NCBI GenBank assembly: GCA_963756425.1
Contig: CAVWNW010000003.1
Location: 124,001 to 188,000, forward strand
DNA: 64,000 nucleotides
Source of the DNA: DASQUK01 sp963756425
GTDB taxonomy: Bacteria; Actinomycetota; Acidimicrobiia; Acidimicrobiales; VFJN01
Direction: 5' to 3'
Made by a program: the position numbers and the translations under genes. The notes below the pieces were generated by a model. The model made no database searches. It was not told where the DNA came from and saw only the letters and a program-made list of their open reading frames with translations. Positions 58,612 to 64,000 of the stretch are shown here, in pieces. Position 1 is the first letter of the stretch, and every line of letters begins with the position of its first letter.

Positions 58612-60954
58612 CTACTCGCGCGCCATGAGTGCGATGGCTTCCTTCTCCAGGTCGACGAAGGGCTCGCCGGACACGTCGACGATCGCCTGCTTGATGGTTC
58701 CGCCCGTGAACGCATAGGGGCTCGTGCCCGAATAGTCGTCGGTGACAGGCTCGGCCGGGTCCTTGCCCACGTTCAGGCCCTCGCCCACGAGCGAGAAGTT
58801 GCCGGGCTGGGTCATGATCTGCCCCTCCCCCACCTTCTCGTCGTTGATGAACAGCGACAGCGTGCCGGTGGTGGGCAGCACTTCGTTCTCCTTCACGAAC
58901 GCGGCCGACAGCACGACCTCTCCCGTCGGGACCTCCTTGGTGGACTCGACGGTCTGCTCGTTGCTGCCGACGAAGTTGTAGACGTACTTCAGCTGGCGGC
59001 CCTTGACGTAGAGCGCGTGCCCGCCGAACCGCGCGCCGTGGGAGAAGAGCACGCCGGCAGCGTCCTCGGACTCGACGTCCACCCCGACCGCGATCGTGTA
59101 GCTGCGGTTCCGGATGTTGACCGCTGCGGTCTCCGGGACCTCGGCTGTGCCCGGGTAGTAGACGTACCGGTCCCGCGGCGGCGCCACCTGGGGCCGGGTC
59201 GGGTCGGCCAGCACCTCCACCGCCGTACGGTCCAGGAGGGGCAGCCCGTTGTACTTCCCGGCCTCGTGGAACCACAGGTTGACGAGCTCCTGCACCCTCT
59301 CGGGGTGCTCGGCCGCCAGGTCGTGGCTCTCGGTCGGGTCGGCCTGGGTGTCGTACAGCTCCCAGCGGTCGCGGTCGAAGTGCCCCCAACCGGCGATCGT
59401 CGGGTGCACGCTCACGGCCTTCCATCCCTTGTGCCATATGGCCCGGGATCCGAGCATGGAGAAGAAGCCCGTCTCCTTCGGCGTGGGCACGTCGTCGCTC
59501 TCGAACGTGGAGCGGAAGCTGACGCCCTCGAGCGGGACCTGGGGGAAGCCCTTGACCACCTCGGGCATCTCGACGCCGAGGAGGTCGTACATGGTCGGCA
59601 CGACGTCGGTGGCGTGGAGGAACTGGTGCCGGAGCTCGCCCTGGGCGTCGATCCCCCGCGGCCACGAGATCACGAGCGGGTCTGCCACGCCGCCCTCGAA
59701 GTTGTAGCGCTTCCACATCTTGAACGGCGTGTCGAACGCCCACGCCCACCCCACCGGGTAGTGGTTGTACGTCGCGGGTGAGCCCAGGTCGTCGAGGTAG
59801 CGCAGGTTCTCCTCGACGTCGTCGGGGATGCCGTTGAAGAACTTGTTCTCGTTCACGGAGCCGTTGGGCCCGCCCTCGCCGCTGGCGCCGTTGTCGGACA
59901 CGAGCACGACGATGGTGTTCTCACGCTCACCGGACTGCTCGAGGAAGCCCAGCAGGCGGCCGATCTCGTGGTCGGTGTGGCTGAGGAACCCCGCGTACAC
60001 CTCCGCCATGCGGGCGAACAGGCGCTGCTCGTCGTCGGAGAGGGAGTCCCACGGCCGCACGACGTCGAGCGGGTTCCACGGCGTGCCGTCGACGCTGGTC
60101 TCCTCGGCGTAGGGGTTCAGCGGTGACAGCTCGGCGTCCGCGGGGAAGATGCCCAGCTGCCTCTGCCGGTCGAACACGAGCTCGCGATATCTCTCGTAGC
60201 CCATGTCGAAGCGGCCCGTGTACTTCTCGATCCACTCCTTGGGGGCGTGGTGGGGGGCGTGGGTGGCGCCGGGGCAGAAGTACATGAAGAACGGCTTGTC
60301 GGGCGCGATCACCTTCGCGTCCTTGATGAACTCGATCGCCTTGTCGGTGAGGTCGGTCGTGAGGTGGTAGCCCTCCTCGGGGGTTGCCGGCTGGTCCACC
60401 GGGTGGTTGTCGTAGACCAGGTCCGGATACCACTGGTTGGTCTCGCCGCCCAGGAATCCGTAGTAGCGCTCGAAGCCACGGCCGACCGGCCAGTTGCGCT
60501 TCGTCGACGCCATGTTCATCTCGTCGGCCGCCACCAGGTGCCACTTGCCGAGCATGTAGGTGTTCCAGCCGCGCTCACCGAGGACCTCGGCGATCGTGGC
60601 GCACTCGAACGGGATGTGGCCGTTGGCGTTCGGAAACCCGCTGGTGGCCTCGGCGATGCAGGCCATGCCGTTGGTGGTGTGGTTGCGTCCGGTGAGGAGC
60701 GACGACCGTGTTGGTGAGCAGAGCGCGGTGGTGTGCCAGTTGGTGTAGGTGAGCCCCGTTGCCGCCAGCCGGTTGATGTTGGGCGTCTCGATCAGGCCAC
60801 CCCAGGGCTCCATGGCCGAGTAGCCGACGTCGTCGAGCACGATGTAGAGGACGTTGGGCGCCCCTTCCGGTGCCACCGGCTGCACGTAAGGCTCCCAGTC
60901 GGGCACCGAATCACGGTCGTCGACGTTGATCGTGCCCCGGAACGGCTTGGTCAT
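58612..60954 (-). CDS. Arylsulfatase (type I sulfatase)
   Basis: This 780-residue formylglycine-dependent sulfatase has the calcium-binding Asp41-Asp42 (YIVLDDVGYS), the sulfatase signature CSPTRSSLLTGR with Cys79 as the formylglycine precursor, GKWHL further on, and the VSDNGASGEGG metal-binding motif near residue 345. The large C-terminal region (from about 640) is a beta-rich extension seen in long actinobacterial arylsulfatases. It has no signal peptide, so the protein is probably cytoplasmic or exported by another route. It hydrolyses sulfate esters; the substrate is unknown. ATG 60954 has AGGAG five bases upstream and is preferred to the start at 60969. Maturation needs a formylglycine-generating enzyme encoded elsewhere. 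Confidence 0.93.
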   Translation of the reverse strand: MTKPFRGTINVDDRDSVPDWEPYVQPVAPEGAPNVLYIVLDDVGYSAMEPWGGLIETPNINRLAATGLTYTNWHTTALCSPTRSSLLTGRNHTTNGMACIAEATSGFPNANGHIPFECATIAEVLGERGWNTYMLGKWHLVAADEMNMASTKRNWPVGRGFERYYGFLGGETNQWYPDLVYDNHPVDQPATPEEGYHLTTDLTDKAIEFIKDAKVIAPDKPFFMYFCPGATHAPHHAPKEWIEKYTGRFDMGYERYRELVFDRQRQLGIFPADAELSPLNPYAEETSVDGTPWNPLDVVRPWDSLSDDEQRLFARMAEVYAGFLSHTDHEIGRLLGFLEQSGERENTIVVLVSDNGASGEGGPNGSVNENKFFNGIPDDVEENLRYLDDLGSPATYNHYPVGWAWAFDTPFKMWKRYNFEGGVADPLVISWPRGIDAQGELRHQFLHATDVVPTMYDLLGVEMPEVVKGFPQVPLEGVSFRSTFESDDVPTPKETGFFSMLGSRAIWHKGWKAVSVHPTIAGWGHFDRDRWELYDTQADPTESHDLAAEHPERVQELVNLWFHEAGKYNGLPLLDRTAVEVLADPTRPQVAPPRDRYVYYPGTAEVPETAAVNIRNRSYTIAVGVDVESEDAAGVLFSHGARFGGHALYVKGRQLKYVYNFVGSNEQTVESTKEVPTGEVVLSAAFVKENEVLPTTGTLSLFINDEKVGEGQIMTQPGNFSLVGEGLNVGKDPAEPVTDDYSGTSPYAFTGGTIKQAIVDVSGEPFVDLEKEAIALMARE

Positions 60955-61062
60955 CGTGGCTCCTAGCACCCTCGGGCGGTCCTGCTGCCGCCGCCACCAC
61001 GGAGGAGCGTCGCGTTTGCGGCACGAGCCAACATCACACCGATCGGGTGATTGCCGGTTGGG

Positions 61063-61975
61063 TCAGCGCTCGTCGTCGACGCGGAGCGAGAACCGGGCGG
61101 TGAACGAGGTCCCGGGCTTGACGAGCGCACAGCCCCCGTCGACCAGGGCGTTGACCGGCGCGGTCATCGGTTCGAGGCAGACGGACTCGGCCGCCGGCGG
61201 CGTGAAGACCTGGGCGTGGCCGTAGCCGTCCCCGAGCTCGAGGACGAGGCGCCGCCCAGCGCCCGTCAGGGCGAGCTGCCGATCGTCGCCGAGCTCGTAG
61301 AGGTCGTCGAAGGTGCGGGTCCCGACGGGCCCGTCCTCCGCTGCCTCGACCTGGGCCCGCCCGGTGGGGAGCTGGCGGTCATCGAGCTCGAGGTGCCGGC
61401 GTTCAGGCAGGCGCAAGCGGACGTTCTCCCGCCGTTCACCCGGCAGGCGCAGATAGGGGTGGTATCCGAACGAGACCGGCACCGGGCGGTCGCCGGTCGG
61501 CACCAGGGACGTATCAACGCGGAGCGTCGCCGCCTGCGACCGTCGCCTCGATCCGGAGCTCGTGGGGGAACGGGAACGAGGCCAGGAGGTCGGGATGGGC
61601 ACCGAAGTCGAACCTGGCCGTCAAAGAATTCGGCTTCGCCACGGTGACGTCCCAGCCGGGACGGGCCGTCATCGTCCCGTGGATCGGGAGCCCGTGCTCG
61701 TCTGTGTTGAGATCTAGGCCAACGAGGTCCACCACGATCCCGTCGACCTCGTAGTGGCGCGCGCCCAGGCGGTTCGCCCACGGGGCCAGGAGCGGCAGCC
61801 CCGTGACGTTGCCCCTGCGGTAGCCGTCCAGCCCGCCCGGCAACGCCAGCAGCTCCTCCCCCGCGTGGCGGAGCGAACTGCCGAGCATCCCGAGCTGCGG
61901 CAGGAAGGTCGCGTCGAGGGGACCGGACGAGATGGACACCCCGGCGCCGGGTTCGGTGGTTGGTGGCATCGCCAT
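61063..61975 (-). CDS. Aldose 1-epimerase (mutarotase-like), interrupted by a one-base frameshift
   Basis: This beta-sandwich galactose mutarotase family protein interconverts alpha and beta hexose anomers. The first frame includes LPQLGMLGSSLRHAGEELLA, GLPLLAPWANRLG and LPIHGTMTARPGW (active-site His region), ending ELRIEATVAGG. The second frame continues ATLRVDTSLVPTGDRPVPVS, FGYHPYLRLPG (second catalytic His), VCLEPMTAPVNAL and the Glu-containing tail. The break is near 61530 in a GGCGGCG tract; the span is 3n+1 bases, so one surplus G explains it. The corrected length of about 304 residues fits the family. It is upstream of and divergent from the NDH-2 gene. Confidence 0.88.
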
Positions 61976-62136
61976 GCCATTGGACCATCACTCGCGGCGA
62001 CCGGTCATCGCCTCGAGGGGATGAGGCGGCGCCGAGGTGTCCCCCGGTGCCACCCTCCATTTCATCCCGATGGGGGGAGGCTAGGTCGAAGACCGCGCCA
62101 TAGCGTCATCTCGGGTGCGAGAACAGGAGTGAGCTC

Positions 62137-63441
62137 ATGGCGTCACCTCCCAGCGGCGCGACGGCGGACCCGCCTAGCGGGCAGACCCGGCGTCCCCACG
62201 TGGTCGTCCTCGGCGGAGGCTTCGGCGGCGTGGGCGCCGCCCGCAAGCTCAGGAAGGCCGAGGTCGACATCACGGTGGTCGACAAGAACGACTACCACAC
62301 CTTCCAGCCGCTGCTTTACCAGGTGGCCACCGACCTGCTGGACACCGCGGCGTGCGGCCATCCACTGCGCGACCTGTTCCACGAGCAGCCAAACGTCACC
62401 GTCCACGAGGCCACGGTCACCGGTATCGATCTCGCACGACGCGAGGTTCAGTTCGCGGAGATGCCTGCGCTCACGTACGACTATCTCGTCTTGGCCCTGG
62501 GCGCGTGGGTCAACTTCTTCGGTGTCGAGGGCGCAGACGAGCACGCGTTTCCGATGTACACGCTCGCCGACGCGCTGCGCCTCAAGGAGCACGTGCTGCG
62601 CAAGTGGGAGGACGCGGACCGCGACCCCGCGCTGGTCGAGGACGGCGCCGTCAACGTCGTGATCGTCGGCGGTGGCCCCACGGGCATCGAGAGCGCGGGG
62701 GCACTGGCCGAGCTCTACCGCAGCAACTTCTCCGAGGACTACCCCGGGATCCCCCAAGACAAGGCTCGCATCGTCCTCGTGGAGGCGGGCTCGGCGCTGC
62801 TGCCGATGTTCCGCTCGAGCATCCGGTCCTATACGAAGAAGGCGCTGGAGGACCGCGGCGTCGAGGTGCTGCTCGGCGAGGTGGTCGCCGGGATCGAGCC
62901 AACCCGGATCACGCTGAAGTCGGGGACCGTGATCCCGGCCCACACGCTGGTGTGGGGGGCGGGCCTCCAGGCGAGCTCGGTTGCGGGGATGCTCGGCGTG
63001 GAGCTGCAGCACGGCAACCGCGTGCCGGTGGAACCCGACCTGAGCATCGCCGGACGTCCCGGGGTGTTCGCCGTCGGCGACATCGCCTGGATCACCGACA
63101 CGAAGGCGAACGAGGTGCTGCCCCAGCTCGGCTCGGTCGCGCTCCAGGCGGGCGAGCGCGCAGGCGAGAACATCGCCCGGCTGGTCGCCGGCAAGGACAC
63201 CGAGCCGTTCGAGTATCACGACAAGGGCACGATGGCCACGATCGGTCGGGGGGCCGCCGTGGTCCAGACCCGTGGCGGCCACACGCTCAAGGGACGGGCC
63301 GCATTCCTGGCGTGGGGCGGGGTGCACCTGGCCCTCCTGTCCACCGGCGAGGACAGGACCAAGGCGGTCGTGGATTGGACATGGGCCGGGTTCACGCATG
63401 AGCGGCCCGGACGGATCTCTGTGAGGACGGACAAGGACTGA
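62137..63441 (+). CDS. ndh: Type II NADH:quinone oxidoreductase (NDH-2-like FAD protein)
   Basis: This 434-residue two-dinucleotide-fold flavoprotein has the FAD motif VVVLGGGFGGVGAAR (residues about 22-36), the NDH-2-specific YHTFQPLLYQVATDLL loop near residue 55, the NAD motif VVIVGGGPTGIESAG near residue 175 and the C-terminal GVFAVGDIAWI FAD contact followed by the NDH-2 membrane-anchoring region (FLAWGGVHLALLSTGEDR). It transfers electrons from NADH to quinone without pumping protons. CAGGAG lies eight bases before the ATG. It is followed 16 bp later by the G6PD gene; cotranscription would join NAD(P)H supply and oxidation. Confidence 0.92.
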   Translation: MASPPSGATADPPSGQTRRPHVVVLGGGFGGVGAARKLRKAEVDITVVDKNDYHTFQPLLYQVATDLLDTAACGHPLRDLFHEQPNVTVHEATVTGIDLARREVQFAEMPALTYDYLVLALGAWVNFFGVEGADEHAFPMYTLADALRLKEHVLRKWEDADRDPALVEDGAVNVVIVGGGPTGIESAGALAELYRSNFSEDYPGIPQDKARIVLVEAGSALLPMFRSSIRSYTKKALEDRGVEVLLGEVVAGIEPTRITLKSGTVIPAHTLVWGAGLQASSVAGMLGVELQHGNRVPVEPDLSIAGRPGVFAVGDIAWITDTKANEVLPQLGSVALQAGERAGENIARLVAGKDTEPFEYHDKGTMATIGRGAAVVQTRGGHTLKGRAAFLAWGGVHLALLSTGEDRTKAVVDWTWAGFTHERPGRISVRTDKD

Positions 63442-63457
63442 GCGAGAGGAGCCGACC

Positions 63458-64000
63458 ATGGCAACGGGGCAGCAGCCGGCGGATGTCTTCGTGGTCTTCG
63501 GGATCACGGGCGACCTGGCCAAGGTGATGACGTTCCGGTCGCTCTACCGGCTCGAGCGGCGCGGGCTGCTGACGTGCCCGATCGTGGGCGTTGCGGTCGA
63601 CGACTGGACGGACGATCAGTTGCGCGACCACGCCCGCGAGTCGATCGTGGGAACCGGCGAGAAGCTGGACGAGCAGGTGTTCGACCGGTTCGCCGCGCGG
63701 CTGACGTACGTCCAAGGCAACTTCGGGGACGCCTCCACGTATGAGCGCGTGAGCGCCGCGATCAAGGGCGCTGAGCAGCCCGTCTACTACCTGGAGATAC
63801 CCCCGTTCCTGTTCGGCACCGTCGTGAAGGGGCTGGCGGACGCCGGGATCACCGACCACGCGCGGGTGGTCGTCGAGAAGCCTTTCGGGCACGACCTGGA
63901 GTCAGCCCGGGCGCTCGCGGCGGAGCTCCACCAGTACCTCGACGAATCGCAGATCTACCGGATCGACCACTTCCTGGGGAAGATGGGCGTCGAGGAGATC
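63458..64000 (+). CDS. zwf: Glucose-6-phosphate 1-dehydrogenase, partial
   Basis: The first 181 codons of G6PD run off the right edge. The NADP-binding motif FGITGDLAK (residues 14-22; a variant of the usual GASGDLAKKK), VEKPFGHDLESA and the substrate-binding RIDHFLGK are all readable, in the expected order. The enzyme oxidises glucose 6-phosphate with NADP+ at the start of the oxidative pentose phosphate pathway. GAGAGGAG lies six bases before the ATG. The lack of the KK pair after the nucleotide motif (here VMTF) is a small deviation seen in some actinobacterial homologues. It is in the same direction as, and close behind, the NDH-2 gene. Confidence 0.94.
   Translation, partial: MATGQQPADVFVVFGITGDLAKVMTFRSLYRLERRGLLTCPIVGVAVDDWTDDQLRDHARESIVGTGEKLDEQVFDRFAARLTYVQGNFGDASTYERVSAAIKGAEQPVYYLEIPPFLFGTVVKGLADAGITDHARVVVEKPFGHDLESARALAAELHQYLDESQIYRIDHFLGKMGVEEI

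Noticed and set aside
1..64000. CRISPR arrays, tRNA/rRNA genes, complete insertion sequences or prophage genes
   Set aside because: No regularly spaced repeats with unique spacers, no tRNA T-loop-like clusters in gaps, and no transposase, integrase or phage structural motifs were recognised. The only short repeats are the 94-bp, 92-bp and 17-bp elements reported.

Overview
The window is strongly G+C-rich with G/C-dominated third codon positions. It encodes F420/LLM-type oxidoreductases, a PPOX-fold flavin protein, a DUF222 HNH endonuclease, a KshA-like Rieske oxygenase, and many acyl-CoA ligases, acyl-CoA dehydrogenases, MaoC-type hotdog proteins and ACMSD-like amidohydrolases. This content suggests a free-living actinobacterium, quite possibly of the Acidimicrobiia; that is inference from gene content, since no rRNA or tRNA gene is present. 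Most of the 64 kb is catabolic: import, CoA activation, beta-oxidation and oxygenation of unknown hydrophobic carboxylic acids or terpenoid/steroid-like compounds.

Layout. 1-3788 (minus): a Liv-type ABC importer (lipoprotein binding protein, fused LivH-LivM permease, start of LivG), divergent from a FadR-like GntR regulator (4018-4800). 4965-15311 (minus): a degradative operon reading amidohydrolase, class II aldolase-like, SDR, acyl-CoA ligase, Rieske oxygenase, acyl-CoA ligase, tandem-fused type III CoA-transferase, SDR. 15512-29646: a mixed zone with cytosine deaminase, a quinone oxidoreductase/HxlR pair, nitronate monooxygenase, HNH endonuclease, carotenoid oxygenase/TetR pair, ornithine cyclodeaminase-like protein, enoyl-CoA hydratase plus ligase, and divergent copper amine oxidase and AGPS-like FAD oxidase. 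29646-43021 (minus): a long, tightly coupled operon (ligase, SnoaL-like, LLM oxidoreductase, alpha/beta-barrel-like protein, amidohydrolase, PPOX, three hotdog proteins, two acyl-CoA dehydrogenases, DHFR-like protein, methyltransferase). A foreign-looking 2.7-kb segment interrupts it at 36.7-39.4 kb. 43139-47955: tandem paralogues, a CoxE-like VWA protein, aldo/keto reductase, GNAT and VOC proteins. 47980-53905 (minus): an operon of double-hotdog hydratase, crotonyl-CoA reductase/carboxylase-like enzyme, ligase, PECR-like reductase and a phosphotransferase. 54143-64000: envelope and housekeeping genes (SHOCT protein, lipoprotein, ClC channel, arylsulfatase, aldose epimerase, NDH-2, start of G6PD).

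Non-coding highlights. (1) A 94-bp element occurs twice (4849-4942 and 15993-16086), each time between convergent genes. It is built from four 15-mers in +,+,-,- order with identical 29/21/29 spacing. (2) The 2.7-kb subtilase-remnant/YibE-F segment is bounded by a 13-bp exact (16/17 extended) direct repeat, and its in-silico removal restores an uninterrupted operon. (3) A 92-bp tandem duplication with two TGC-loop hairpins sits at a former ATGA gene junction. (4) Twin palindromic operators lie between a TetR gene and a carotenoid oxygenase gene. (5) Five genes carry a single-base frameshift, which points to assembly or consensus error at least as much as to gene decay. No CRISPR array, complete insertion sequence, prophage or RNA gene was found.
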